From: Neolewinella antarctica
Lineage (GTDB): Bacteria > Bacteroidota > Bacteroidia > Chitinophagales > Saprospiraceae
NCBI RefSeq assembly: GCF_011927835.1
Contig: NZ_JAATJH010000002.1
Location: 372,001-436,000, forward strand
Length of the DNA: 64,000 nt
Direction: 5' to 3'
The notes under the pieces were generated by a model. That model saw only the letters and a program-made list of their open reading frames with translations. It made no database searches and was not told where the DNA came from. The position numbers were made by a program, and so were the translations under genes. This document shows, piece by piece, positions 1-9,094 of the stretch (its first letter is position 1; each line of letters starts with the position of its first letter).

Positions 1-19
1 TTGGCCTCGCGTCCTGATT

Positions 20-3000
20 TTACCCCCGCGAATAACGCAAAGAAACCATCTCGGTCTCTCCACCATCCCGTGGCAGCAAAACACAAAACAACCGCGCCAC
101 GCCACTGGCCGTAACCGCCGGAATACTCCCCCCGTCCGCCAGCGCGTAGTCCCCCGCCACGAAATCCCACGAGAAATCTTGTGGTGCCAGTCCCATTTTA
201 TCCAGTGTTCGGAGGAGCTGCGCTTCGTTCTCTAACCAGGCTCGTTGCTGCGCTTCCGCAGTGGGTTCGGTGGCGGCATCCTGCTCGGGGTAAACGCGCG
301 TCCACTTGACGGGCACATTAAATTGATATAAATGCGGCGCCAATTCAGCGGAAAAACGGCTATTGTCCAGCGCCTCGTCCCAGTCCACCCGTTTCTCGGG
401 GTGCTGGCGACGGAAACGCGTAGCCATCACCTCCGGCAGCGGATAATCCCCGAGCGGGCGGGCACGGTAGACGAAATCGGCGTATTGCCGCTCCATGCCG
501 TGAATGCCTTTGCGAAATAAGGTGAAATCCTCGCTCGCCGAAACGATGGGGTAGCGGTGGCCCCGCCCGGCAAAAGCACGGCTGAATTCTAGCAGTAGCG
601 CGGTATCGCGGCCGACGCTGCAACCGTGGATGATAATTTCGGTCGTTTCGTTAACGACGTTGCGACCCAGCTGACCCGCCGGTTGCCAGGCGGCGAGTTG
701 GGCACTCGTGACGCGTGGTTCAGCGCTGTTCATTGCCAACTTCGTCGCGAGGCCGGTCCACTGGTTGCCGTGCGCCACAATATGTATCTTTTCCCATGCA
801 CCCTGCACTCCCGATAGTGATCGGGACCGCGCCAAAAAATTGTGCACTTCGGCGAGGCTCCGAAAGTCCGTGATCACCCGTTCGCCCGCCTCCTCCGGGT
901 GCCAGCGGAAGTACTCGGCGGCGCGGGTATAGTAAGCGTTAGTGCCCTCGTCTTCGCCCAGGATGAATGTGATATTCCGCTCGCGGGCATCACCCTCCGC
1001 CTGAATTTTTGCCACCTGAATATTCCCCTGGGCGCGGTCGCAGGATGCCGTGAAGAGGGGCAAGGAGCAAAGAAGTACGAGCCCCAGCAAATCACGCGGC
1101 CCCCCGAAACCCGTGAAATCCGGCCAACCCTTCCGCCGTACGATGCGGTATCCGATCAGGAATAAAATCAACCCACCGAGGGCAAAAATGCTCCAGTGCC
1201 AGCGTACCTCCGTAGTCGGCAAACCGGCCACGCCCAGCACTCCGAGGTCAAACCCGACCGCCGTAGCCGCCACGTTCTGCGGCAGCGGCAAGGGTTGCTT
1301 GACCGTCTCCAGCGGAGCGTTCGGATCAGCCACAATGATCTCCTCCACCGCCACGAAACTGGTGTACTGGGTTAGTAAATTGTAGTCCAGACCAAGCTGC
1401 GTAACCTCTTCGATCAGGGTGGAATCCGATCCGTAAGTCAGGTCGTTGTAATCATCCAGGCGGCGGATCCGTTCCCGCGCCCAGAGTTGGCCGAGGGCGG
1501 CGTGGCGCTCACTGTTCTTGGCGTCCTTCAAGTTATACGTAAAGGTCTGCTTGCGATAGTTTGCCTCGTCGGTATTCGTGGTGCTTTGCAGACCCGTTGG
1601 CCCGCCCGTCCCTGCCAAACCGGTGTATCCGCCGTAACCCGTTAAGGTCATCTTACCCTTCGCCTTGCCCCGGTACTTCCCGAAAACGACCAGCGGCCGC
1701 TCGCGCGACACGTCGGGGATACTAATGGGTTCCACGTCGTACGCGTCGAATTTATCCCCAAAATCCAGACTCAATTCCGTCAGGACGGGCTCACTGATGT
1801 ACCGCTGAAAACGACTGGCCTCCGCCTCCGCGTCACTGGGGTCGAGTACGTAGGCCGGGCGCCCCTGCCCCACGCGCGCCATACCGTCGATCAGGTGGCT
1901 GTTCACGCCGGAGCCGATGCCGAAACTGTAGACGTTGGCCTGATTAAGGTTATTCCGGATCAGGTCGAACGCTTCCGGCTCCACGCTCACGTAACCGTCC
2001 GTGACGATGACGATGTTGCGGCTCAGACCGGTGGAGGAGCGGGGGAGGGCGTAGGCGACGTTGAGGGCGGGGAGTAACTGCGTGCCGCCGCCGCTACGGG
2101 CGTTTTGCAGAAAGGCCAGGCCAGCCTGCAGATTAGCTGGCGTAGCGGACAAAGATTCCTGCGACCAGACGTCGCTAGCCCCCGCGAAAAGAAGAATGTT
2201 GAACCGGTCGACCGGGCGAAGCTGGCCGACCAGGTTGGTCAGTAATTCCTTACTCACGTCGAGTGGAAAACCGTTCATGGAGCCGGATACGTCGACGACG
2301 AAGATGAACTCCCGGGGCGGGTAGTCGCCCTCCGCGACGGTTGCCGGTGGCTGGGCCATGTAAAGAAAATAATTTTCGTCTGCTCCCTCGAAAACGAGCA
2401 TCCCGGTCTGAATTTCTTTGCCTTGCAAATTGTAGTCCAGGACAAAATCCCGGTTACCGCCCTTCGACTCCGAACCGGCCAGCTCCACACTCACCGCCTC
2501 GCCGTAGCGGGTATTGACGACTTTGTGGCTGGGGCTGGCGACCGTGCTGATCGGCATCCCGGCGTCGAGGTGGACGGAGAGGTCGAAGGCGTACGTCGGC
2601 GTGCCCGACTTCGTATAAGGTTGCGCGGTGTACGCTTCCCGCGCTGCTTCCGGGCTCACGTAACGTGGGCCAACGACCGTGGGGTAAACGAACGAATACA
2701 CCCCGCCCGTCGGGACGAGCACTTCCGTGTACTTCAATTCAACCTTCACCGTATCGCCCGGCAGGATGTTGGCGACGTTCATTTGAAAGACGTTGGGCCG
2801 GTGCTGCTCCAGCAAACTGGCACGTTTACCTTCCTCTTTGGCCTTTTCGTAGGTTTCGCGCGCCTCTGCCTTCCGCTGAATTTCGCCCTTGATACGGCGG
2901 TTACCGACGATCATCGTCATACTGTAAACGGCGGAGTTATTGGAGCCGGGGAAAACGTAGGTGGCTTCGAGTCTGTTGTCGCCGTCGTTCACGTACGTCT

Positions 3001-3190
3001 GCGTGACGGTCACGTCGGCAATTACACCGCTGATGTCGACGTTGGCGGCGGTGGCTTTGAGGGGGAAACTGGCGCCTTCTTCGGTGAGTTCGAAATATGG
3101 GCTTCCGGTTTTTGGATCTTCGAATGTGCCCTGGGCGAAAGCAAAATGGCCGAGGAGGCAGAGTACGAGAAACAGCAGTAAGTTCTTCAT
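20..3190 (-). CDS. VIT/VWA domain surface protein with C-terminal DUF4347-like (clan CD protease-like) region
   Basis: The 1056-residue product starts with a clear signal peptide ending at FAFAQ. A VIT (vault/inter-alpha-trypsin) domain covers about residues 35-165. A VWA domain follows, with an intact metal site DVSGSM near residue 300. A membrane helix lies near residue 670 and a second hydrophobic stretch ends in a lipobox-like LFTASC near residue 718. The last third has the two landmarks of clan CD-like folds, IHIVAHG near residue 803 and EIIIHGCSVG near 850, and resembles DUF4347 regions. The VIT-VWA half is known from extracellular adhesion or binding proteins; the role of the tail is inferred only. 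Order and spacing suggest two proteins fused through a double membrane segment. The start is fixed by the signal peptide. Confidence 0.8.
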   Translation of the reverse strand: MKNLLLFLVLCLLGHFAFAQGTFEDPKTGSPYFELTEEGASFPLKATAANVDISGVIADVTVTQTYVNDGDNRLEATYVFPGSNNSAVYSMTMIVGNRRIKGEIQRKAEARETYEKAKEEGKRASLLEQHRPNVFQMNVANILPGDTVKVELKYTEVLVPTGGVYSFVYPTVVGPRYVSPEAAREAYTAQPYTKSGTPTYAFDLSVHLDAGMPISTVASPSHKVVNTRYGEAVSVELAGSESKGGNRDFVLDYNLQGKEIQTGMLVFEGADENYFLYMAQPPATVAEGDYPPREFIFVVDVSGSMNGFPLDVSKELLTNLVGQLRPVDRFNILLFAGASDVWSQESLSATPANLQAGLAFLQNARSGGGTQLLPALNVAYALPRSSTGLSRNIVIVTDGYVSVEPEAFDLIRNNLNQANVYSFGIGSGVNSHLIDGMARVGQGRPAYVLDPSDAEAEASRFQRYISEPVLTELSLDFGDKFDAYDVEPISIPDVSRERPLVVFGKYRGKAKGKMTLTGYGGYTGLAGTGGPTGLQSTTNTDEANYRKQTFTYNLKDAKNSERHAALGQLWARERIRRLDDYNDLTYGSDSTLIEEVTQLGLDYNLLTQYTSFVAVEEIIVADPNAPLETVKQPLPLPQNVAATAVGFDLGVLGVAGLPTTEVRWHWSIFALGGLILFLIGYRIVRRKGWPDFTGFGGPRDLLGLVLLCSLPLFTASCDRAQGNIQVAKIQAEGDARERNITFILGEDEGTNAYYTRAAEYFRWHPEEAGERVITDFRSLAEVHNFLARSRSLSGVQGAWEKIHIVAHGNQWTGLATKLAMNSAEPRVTSAQLAAWQPAGQLGRNVVNETTEIIIHGCSVGRDTALLLEFSRAFAGRGHRYPIVSASEDFTLFRKGIHGMERQYADFVYRARPLGDYPLPEVMATRFRRQHPEKRVDWDEALDNSRFSAELAPHLYQFNVPVKWTRVYPEQDAATEPTAEAQQRAWLENEAQLLRTLDKMGLAPQDFSWDFVAGDYALADGGSIPAVTASGVARLFCVLLPRDGGETEMVSLRYSRG

Positions 3191-3219
3191 AGCGCGGTAG
3201 ATTTTCGTTTTGTCTACCG

Positions 3220-3248
3220 CAAATTTGGGGGCGGGGCCGGGCGGTCAA
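3220..3248 (-). promoter_or_regulatory. Putative promoter of the VIT/VWA gene
   Basis: On the minus strand TTG (3246-3248) is followed after 18 bases by CAAATTTG (3220-3227), close to the Bacteroidota TTG/TAnnTTTG pattern. It lies about 30 bases upstream of the start codon. Weak match at the first base of the -7 box. Confidence 0.4.
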
Positions 3249-3297
3249 ACCGGCCAACTAGTATTCGTGGCGGTTGGTCTAGCATTTGGGGGCAGCA

Positions 3298-3328
3298 TTG
3301 ACTCGTATAGATGATTTTGCTATCTTGG
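3298..3328 (+). promoter_or_regulatory. Bacteroidota-type promoter with almost no leader
   Basis: TTG at 3298-3300, a 20-base spacer, and TATCTTGG at 3321-3328 fit the -33/-7 consensus. The ATG of the next gene is at 3333, only four bases after the -7 box, so the mRNA would be leaderless or nearly so. Confidence 0.55.
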
Positions 3329-3332
3329 TGTG

Positions 3333-3926
3333 ATGAAACGAGCGCTGCTATCCCTACTTCTTCCTTTTGCGCTAACGCCCCTAACCGCCCAGCGCGCCGT
3401 GGATCTTAGCATCAACACGCTTGCGCTTCGCTACGAAAATAGCCTGACGGGGGCGGCGGAGGTGTCGATTCTCCCCCGGGTAGGTATCGTTTTGGGCGTA
3501 GCTTACCAGGGTGATCCTTTCGACTTCTCGGGTAACGACCTCAACGGCCGCCGCATTCGCATCATCCCCGAAGTGCGCTATTACCCCTTTGCTACCGAAA
3601 ATGGCAACGTCACGCTGGAAACCTACCTCGGTGCGTACGGCAAACACGTTCTGATCGATAACCGGACGGAAGCGGGCGACTGGGGCAACCGCCGGAGCAA
3701 GAACGTAATCGGCGGCGTCGTGGGCGGGAAACTCCTCTTCTGGGGGAAGCTGCTGGTCGAAGGAAACGTTGGCATGGGGCGCATCATTGATCCCGTTACC
3801 CAGGAATTCCCCTTACCGCTGGGCTTCCAAATCGTAAACCGGAGTACTTTCGATCTCCGCCTCAATTTTTCGGTGGGCTACCGCTTTGGCTCCGTGCTCG
3901 GAAGGGTTAAGGCAAAAAATAAATAA
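3333..3926 (+). CDS. Small outer-membrane beta-barrel protein
   Basis: A 197-residue secreted protein. The signal peptide ends near LTAQ and alternating hydrophobic/aromatic strands follow, finishing with FDLRLNFSVGYRFGSV, typical of small outer-membrane barrels. The internal block RRIRIIPEVRYYPF closely matches the protein encoded at 23686-24222 (RRGARLIPEVRYY), so the two are paralogues. A decayed third copy of the C-terminus lies at 22114-22196. The ATG at 3333 is preferred over a GTG one codon earlier. No function can be assigned beyond an envelope barrel. Confidence 0.75.
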   Translation: MKRALLSLLLPFALTPLTAQRAVDLSINTLALRYENSLTGAAEVSILPRVGIVLGVAYQGDPFDFSGNDLNGRRIRIIPEVRYYPFATENGNVTLETYLGAYGKHVLIDNRTEAGDWGNRRSKNVIGGVVGGKLLFWGKLLVEGNVGMGRIIDPVTQEFPLPLGFQIVNRSTFDLRLNFSVGYRFGSVLGRVKAKNK

Positions 3927-4265
3927 CCAGGTCATAAAAACTCCTTTACGTATTTGCCGATTTTATTGATTGGTTCGATTGGTAGACAACTGGCTTTAGG
4001 TAAATGGACAATATTGAAGCAACTTGTCAAAGCCCCCTCCCCGGCCCCGAACGACATCAAGGTCTGGGTGATCTCCGTCTTGACCGGGCTAGCCGCTACG
4101 TGGTGACTAAAAAAAGTTAGCCAGCAAACCGCCGATCGACACTCTAACGCCTGCGAAACTAGTGTAGAGAAAAAGAGGTAGCGACACGTAACCTGAATTG
4201 AAACAGTAAAATAAAAGTGGTTCCCCTTGGATGTCGGAAGAAGAAGTCGGATAATGGTAGGCGCG
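3927..4265. other. Intergenic region without a recognised gene
   Basis: This 339-bp gap lies between convergent genes. The only notable element is ATGGACAATATTGAAG near 4003-4018, which resembles the ends of the repeat at 7558-7686. No second end is seen. Confidence 0.4.
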
Positions 4266-5729
4266 TCAGAGCACTGGCGATAACAAGCGCGCCAGCTTCT
4301 CCCCGAACCGAGCAGCCACCCCACGCTCATTCCACGTCGCCAGGGTGAGCTCGACTGCGTCACGGCAGTCGGCGGCGTAGAGGTCGGCTATTCGGTTGCC
4401 GGTGTCCTTGTCGTAGACAATTGCGTTGATCTCAAAATTCAGGTCGAAGCTCCGCACGTCGAGGTTGGCCGTGCCGACGATCGCCACCGAGCGGTCCGCG
4501 ACCAGCGTCTTCGCGTGTACGAATCCCTTTTTGTACCGGTAGATTTTGACGCCGGCCCGCAACAGGCGCTCGTAGTAAGAAGCCGCCGCTTTGCTGACGA
4601 ATATGCTGTCCCCCTTCAGCGGCGTAAGTAAACGAACGTCGACCCCGGAGCCCACCGCGATGCAAATGGCATTCAGTAAGCTTTCGCCGGGAATAAAATA
4701 GGGCGTCGTAATCAGTACCTCCCGCTGCGCCAGATTGATGGCCTCGATGATGGAATACATGATCGCCGGCGCATTGGAGTCCGGGCCGCTAGCCGTAATC
4801 TGGACGGGTTTATCGCCGGAAGAGTGGGTAGGAACTGAAAAATACCGGGCTTTCATTTCGTCAAAAGGTATTTCCTGGCCGGAGCAGAAACGCCAATCGT
4901 TAAGAAAAACCGCTTGAAGTTGCTGCACCGCGGGGCCGGTGATCATCAGGTGGGTATCCCGCCAGAAAGGTGCTTTTTTGTCGTCGCCCACGCCGTTCAC
5001 GTAGTCTTCGCTAACGTTGATGCCGCCCACGAACCCGGCCCGCCCGTCCACCACGATGATTTTACGGTGGTTGCGGTAATTGATGCGGTTGGCAAACGCG
5101 CTCAGGGTGATCTTGTAGAAGGGCACGACCTCGATACCCGCCTGCTTCATGCGCTCCGCCATCTTGCCCCGGATGCTGCGGCTGCCAAAATCGTCGTAAA
5201 TCAATCGCACCTTCACCCCGGCCCGCGCCCGCTCCGTCAGTGCTTCTTCAATGGCCCGACCCACCAGATCGTCTTCGAAACGGTAATACTCTACGTGGAT
5301 GTGATCGCGGGCGTCCCCCAATGCCTCCAGCACGCGCGGTAGCTTTTGCTCTCCGTTAACCAGTATTTCTACGGTATTGCCCACGGTTAGCGGATCCAGG
5401 TTTTCGTTCAGCATCAGACGGGGCAGGCTGGCGTAGGTGGTCAGCAGTGGTGACTTTGCTATTTCTTCCTCACTTTGCACCCGCGACCGCGCCACGATGT
5501 CTTGCCGCAACGGAGAGTCGCCAATCAATTTATTGCGGTACAATTTGCGCTTGCGGTGGTTGGTGCCGACGGCGTGATAAAACAGGATGCCCACCACGGG
5601 AAGCAGAATCACCAGCAGTAAATAACCCAGCGTTTTGGCCGGGATTTCCGTGTCGTAAACGATGCGAACCACCGTGGCGGCGAGCACGAGTAAGTAAAGC
5701 AGTTGCGCCAGTAAAAGCCAGTAATTCAT
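4266..5729 (-). CDS. cls: Cardiolipin synthase, phospholipase D family
   Basis: The 487-residue protein has two N-terminal membrane helices (about 1-60) and two phospholipase D domains. Each has an HKD motif: HRKIIVVDG near residue 220 and HAKTLVADR near 408, each followed by the usual Gly-rich/Asn segment (GGINV, GTANLD). Length and architecture match bacterial Cls, which makes cardiolipin from two phosphatidylglycerols at the inner membrane. Its ATG overlaps the stop codon of the PAP2 phosphatase gene, so the two are translationally coupled. Residues VARSRVQ near 80-86 are encoded by an exact antisense copy of the window's 17-bp dispersed repeat (5477-5493). Confidence 0.9.
   Translation of the reverse strand: MNYWLLLAQLLYLLVLAATVVRIVYDTEIPAKTLGYLLLVILLPVVGILFYHAVGTNHRKRKLYRNKLIGDSPLRQDIVARSRVQSEEEIAKSPLLTTYASLPRLMLNENLDPLTVGNTVEILVNGEQKLPRVLEALGDARDHIHVEYYRFEDDLVGRAIEEALTERARAGVKVRLIYDDFGSRSIRGKMAERMKQAGIEVVPFYKITLSAFANRINYRNHRKIIVVDGRAGFVGGINVSEDYVNGVGDDKKAPFWRDTHLMITGPAVQQLQAVFLNDWRFCSGQEIPFDEMKARYFSVPTHSSGDKPVQITASGPDSNAPAIMYSIIEAINLAQREVLITTPYFIPGESLLNAICIAVGSGVDVRLLTPLKGDSIFVSKAAASYYERLLRAGVKIYRYKKGFVHAKTLVADRSVAIVGTANLDVRSFDLNFEINAIVYDKDTGNRIADLYAADCRDAVELTLATWNERGVAARFGEKLARLLSPVL
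5477..5493 (+). repeat. Dispersed 17-bp repeat, exact, inside cls
   Basis: GCACCCGCGACCGCGCC, an exact copy of the family word, lies in frame in the cardiolipin synthase gene, antisense to it, and is preceded by CTTT as in promoter-like copies. Confidence 0.8.
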
Positions 5730-6454
5730 GGTCGCGCGTTATTTCGTACTTCAGAAGTCACGACGGCGGGGTCGTCCTGTCGGCTAGCGTACCAGCCGGC
5801 CAGCACGATCAGGCACAACAGGCCGATGAGGAAGCCCGCCGCCACGTCCGTAAACCAGTGTGCGCCCAGGTACATCCTGGAAAACGGAACGGTGAAGATC
5901 AGTGCCAGGCAAATGATTGCGGCCGTCCAACGTAGCCACGTCCAGACCCACGTAAGCCGGTACATCAGGAAGACCACGAAACCGAAGAAGGTGACGTAAA
6001 AAGTGACGTGCCCACTCGGGAAACTCTGAAACTGCGCGTCCTCGATGATGCGGATGAGGTCCGCCGTCGGCCGCGGCCGGTCGATGAGTATTTTAATCCC
6101 ATAAATCACCGCCCCGGATAGTAAGGTGAGCAAAGTAAATAGTGCCTCCCGCCGCGCACCCAGGAGCAGGAACGTAAGCGCAACGAGCGCGGGAATTAAG
6201 CCCGGAGCAATGCCGTTACCGAACCAACTTACGGCGTGCATGGCCGCATCGAGCACCGGGCTCTGGTCCTCCTGCACCTCGAGGCTAAAGCCCAGGTCGA
6301 ACAGGGCGGGCGGGACGAACAACACCAGCAGGGTCAGCACCACAAAGCCGGCCAGGAGTAGCAGTGATAGGTGCCGGAGCAAACGCACGTCGCGCTGGAC
6401 GTAAGCGGAAAGCGCCCGTAGCGACTGTAGTAAACGATCGATGAGCATGAGCAT
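5726..6454 (-). CDS. PAP2-family membrane phosphatase
   Basis: An integral membrane protein with about six hydrophobic segments and the full three-part PAP2 signature: KILIDRPRP near residue 121, PSGH near 145 and SRMYLGAHWFTD near 187-198. The family hydrolyses lipid phosphates such as phosphatidate, phosphatidylglycerophosphate or undecaprenyl pyrophosphate. Its ATGA overlap with the cardiolipin synthase gene suggests a phospholipid role, possibly supplying phosphatidylglycerol; this is inferred from context. The start at 6454 is chosen because the longer frame adds 36 basic residues unlike the family and would cross a promoter-like copy of the dispersed repeat at 6463-6479. Confidence 0.85.
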   Translation of the reverse strand: MLMLIDRLLQSLRALSAYVQRDVRLLRHLSLLLLAGFVVLTLLVLFVPPALFDLGFSLEVQEDQSPVLDAAMHAVSWFGNGIAPGLIPALVALTFLLLGARREALFTLLTLLSGAVIYGIKILIDRPRPTADLIRIIEDAQFQSFPSGHVTFYVTFFGFVVFLMYRLTWVWTWLRWTAAIICLALIFTVPFSRMYLGAHWFTDVAAGFLIGLLCLIVLAGWYASRQDDPAVVTSEVRNNARP

Positions 6455-6998
6455 TTTTTGGGGGCGCGGTCGCTGGTGCAAAGTAAATCGGCGTGAAGCA
6501 GCCCGGGGGAGAAATATTACTTTTCGGCTAACGACGGTTGGGGTGAAAATGATCGCTACCACGCTGGTACATATTTACGGTACAACTTTAAACGCTTTAA
6601 CGACCCGCGAGTAACGCTCCGCGTCAATTCAGTTAAGGCTCAGGTCTGCGAGCCCCGGTACAATCCAAATTGTGTTCAAAACGTTTCGCGGTACGTCCGG
6701 CGAGTGGGGGATTTGGACCGGTGGTTGTCCTTAATCCGCCTAATCAGCGGCTGGTACATACGTCGGGTCAGGCACCTTATTAGAGAGTAATAAGCACCAC
6801 AACGGCACCATAAATATTGTGGGGCAGGTACGTGACGAAAAATTCGGACATCGAAGAGATTTAAAAAAGCGGTAAGCGAACTACGGGCAACAATATACAC
6901 AACCTTATGGTTCTGTACTTAGCGAACAACATATTGAGTACGCGATAATCGATTAGTGTTAACTTCGGCCTTCCAAAAACCAAAAAAACCAAACTCTC
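6455..6998. other. Intergenic region upstream of divergent genes
   Basis: This 544-bp gap holds the dispersed repeat copy at 6463-6479. A perfect 10-bp palindrome TAATCGATTA lies at 6946-6955, about 45 bases before the regulator gene, and could be an operator. A weak hairpin with arms CACCTTATTA and TAATAAGCACC lies near 6773-6800. No gene is supported. Confidence 0.4.
6463..6479 (-). repeat. Dispersed repeat copy at the PAP2 gene promoter
   Basis: On the minus strand TTTACTTTG leads directly into GCACCAGCGACCGCGCC, nine bases before the PAP2 start codon. This copy looks like a -7 box plus first transcribed bases. The copy at 20636 has almost the same 29-base context. Confidence 0.6.
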
Positions 6999-7484
6999 TT
7001 GACGAACGATAACAAACAGGAAATAGAAAACCTCGGCACCTTTTTCGAGGGCCGGGGCATGACGCCGATGGAAGCCAGGGTATTTGCGCTATTGTTGCTG
7101 TCAGAACCCCACTACCAGGATTTTTTCACCATCCAGGAAAAGCTTAGCGCCAGCAAAAGCGCGATCAGCAACGCCGTCAACCGGCTAATGAACGCAAAGC
7201 GGGTCGATTACCTCACCCTGCCCGCCGACCGTAAACGATACTTCAAGGTGAACCCCAACCAGTGGTTGGCGGAAATGAAAGTAGAGATTGCCGCCGTTGC
7301 CCCCATGCTGGAAAAGGTTAACGGTATTCTCCGGAAACGCGCCGACATGGACACGCCCGAATTTAACGAAGAGTTGGAGCGCGTGCGGGACTTTTTCGCT
7401 TTTATGGCTAAAGAATTTCCAAGGTTGATCGCGAAGTGGGAGAAAAAGAATGCTAAGGCACGAAGCGGTGTGTCGGTGCTGTGA
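6999..7484 (+). CDS. GbsR/MarR-like winged-helix transcriptional regulator
   Basis: The 161-residue protein has the layout of GbsR-type MarR relatives: MTPMEARVFALLLLSE, then a helix-turn-helix LSASKSAISNAVNRLM around residues 48-65, a wing (DRKRYFKV), and a C-terminal helical part. These proteins bind DNA as dimers and often control transport or envelope genes. A paralogue lies at 9126-9608. The start is TTG at 6999; the first ATG (the Met of MTPMEA, residue 21) would cut into the conserved N-terminal helix. A TAATCGATTA palindrome upstream could be its operator (inference). Confidence 0.75.
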   Translation: MTNDNKQEIENLGTFFEGRGMTPMEARVFALLLLSEPHYQDFFTIQEKLSASKSAISNAVNRLMNAKRVDYLTLPADRKRYFKVNPNQWLAEMKVEIAAVAPMLEKVNGILRKRADMDTPEFNEELERVRDFFAFMAKEFPRLIAKWEKKNAKARSGVSVL

Positions 7485-7557
7485 TCATACTCCCTAATCT
7501 CCCAGCGGCTATCAAAATTAAGAATCCATTACTCGGGTATTATGTAAAAGGAGAATA

Positions 7558-7686
7558 TAAGTATCTGGACAATATTAAACGAACATTCTGTAACCCTCTC
7601 CCCCAACCCCTCTCCGAAGGCAGAGGGGAGCAAAGGCAGCTCGCTTCGCTCGTCAAAATGTCACAATAATATTGTCCAAGTACTTA
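7558..7686. repeat. MITE-like element with terminal inverted repeats
   Basis: Ends read TAAGTATCTGGACAATATTA on the left and, on the opposite strand at the right, TAAGTACTTGGACAATATTA. The 129-bp body contains a CCCCTCTCC/GGAGAGGGG-type hairpin and no gene. No target duplication was found. The CTGGACA core is shared with the ends of the 184-bp elements. Confidence 0.6.
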
Positions 7687-7793
7687 TTTAGTAAATTCAT
7701 TACTAAATGAATGATGTTAACAATCATCTTTGCCGTATAGCTACTATGCTACGGTAAGTAACACCGTGAAAAATTAGGTAAGTCTCCATCAAT

Positions 7794-8651
7794 ATGTCCG
7801 ATCCTACTTGGCAGATAAAACTTTTCGGCACCCGTGGTTCTACACCCGTCTGTGAAAATGGCGTGCAACTCCACGGTGGCAACACAACTTGTATTTACGC
7901 GGATTTGCTCACCAACGACCGTAGTAAGGGGTGCATCGTTTTTGACGCCGGAACCGGCATTCGCCGCCTCGGTAAAGAGTTGAGCGACGGCACCTTGCCC
8001 GATGTCGACAGTATTTTCATCCTGCTTACTCACTTTCACTGGGACCACATTCAGGGCCTGCCCTTCTTTGGCCCGATCTATAACCCGTCCCAAAGGATTT
8101 GTGTCTTCGCCCCCCACGAAGACATGAGTGATACCCGGCTTCAGGAAATATTCGAGCTCCAGATGCAGGAAGAGTACTTTCCCGTGCAGTTGGATAATGC
8201 CGGCGCAAAGTTTGAATTCATCACGCTCGAAAAACAGACGACATCCCTGCTGGCTGATGGTGGGGTGCGCCTCACTTACCGACTGCACAACCACCCCGGC
8301 GGAGCCTTCAGCTATCGCCTCGAAGCGAACGGTAAGGTTATCGTGATCTGTACCGACCTCGAGCACGGTGAAACCATCGATGAAGCGACCGTTGCTTTCT
8401 GCCGGGGGGCCGACCTGTTGATCCACGATGCGCAGTACACGGACGGTGAACTTGCCGAACACCGCGGCTGGGGGCACAGCAGTTACTCACAAGCCATCGA
8501 AGTGGCCAAACGCGCCGGAGTAGCGCAGTTGATTTTTACGCACCACGACCCCGACCACGATGATGACTTTCTGGCACGCACGGAAAAGGAATGCCAGCAG
8601 ATTTTTTCCAACTGCCGAATGGCGCGGGACGGTATGGAAATTTTGGTGTGA
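7794..8651 (+). CDS. Metallo-beta-lactamase-fold hydrolase
   Basis: The 285-residue protein begins with KLFGTRGSTPV, a glycine-rich opening seen in RNase Z/PhnP-type members. It carries the metal motif THFHWDH near residues 79-85, further ligands in DLEHGE and DAQYTDGEL, and a terminal THHDPDH. Related proteins hydrolyse phosphodiesters or cyclic nucleotides, but the substrate cannot be read from sequence. It has no signal peptide, so is cytoplasmic, and stands alone between two regulator genes. Confidence 0.85.
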   Translation: MSDPTWQIKLFGTRGSTPVCENGVQLHGGNTTCIYADLLTNDRSKGCIVFDAGTGIRRLGKELSDGTLPDVDSIFILLTHFHWDHIQGLPFFGPIYNPSQRICVFAPHEDMSDTRLQEIFELQMQEEYFPVQLDNAGAKFEFITLEKQTTSLLADGGVRLTYRLHNHPGGAFSYRLEANGKVIVICTDLEHGETIDEATVAFCRGADLLIHDAQYTDGELAEHRGWGHSSYSQAIEVAKRAGVAQLIFTHHDPDHDDDFLARTEKECQQIFSNCRMARDGMEILV

Positions 8652-8926
8652 CGGGCGGTGCATCGACGCTTGTGCAATAATATCGACGTAGGCGGTCGGG
8701 GTAAAATTTAATACGCTTCAAGTCCTGTACCGGGTTACGCATTCATTGAGCAAGAAATTAGTTAGCCTAATCAAGTTCTTTTATTACCGAACAAGAAGTT
8801 GTATCTTTGTGTTGTTGTCACGACGGGACTGACCACCGTAGAAGGGCTGATTTTTCTTTTCCTCCTGTTCACCGTGTTTCTAGCTCCCCCCGTAAGACAA
8901 ACAAACAGGTGTCAAAAGATTCCCCC

Positions 8927-8986
8927 GGTCGACCCGGCGGCCGACAAAAGAGGACCGGTCGACCCGGCGGCCGACAAAAGAGGACC
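8927..8986 (+). repeat. Two perfect 30-bp tandem repeats
   Basis: A 30-bp unit starting GGTCGACCCGGCGGCCGACA occurs at 8927-8956 and again, identical, at 8957-8986; a third begins (GGTCGG) and breaks off. It lies in the leader between a promoter-like TATCTTTG (8802-8809) and the regulator gene at 9126. No ATG-initiated frame covers it, so coding is not supported. Confidence 0.85.
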
Positions 8987-9094
8987 GGTCGGCGCTACCC
9001 GGGCGGTTCGGACTGTTTTTGGTGAAGATATTAATGATTCTGAGGACTGCATTACCCCTACCCGTCGTCTTATCTTTTAAAATAATTTAATGGA

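Noticed and set aside
2423-3181. Long plus-strand frame opposite the VIT/VWA gene
   Set aside because: Composition is that of an antisense shadow of a GC-rich gene; no start context, no recognisable domain.
8799-9080. Open frame with VDPAADKRGP repeats as a gene
   Set aside because: It has no ATG, begins inside the promoter-like TATCTTTG, and two other frames are equally open across the tandem repeat.
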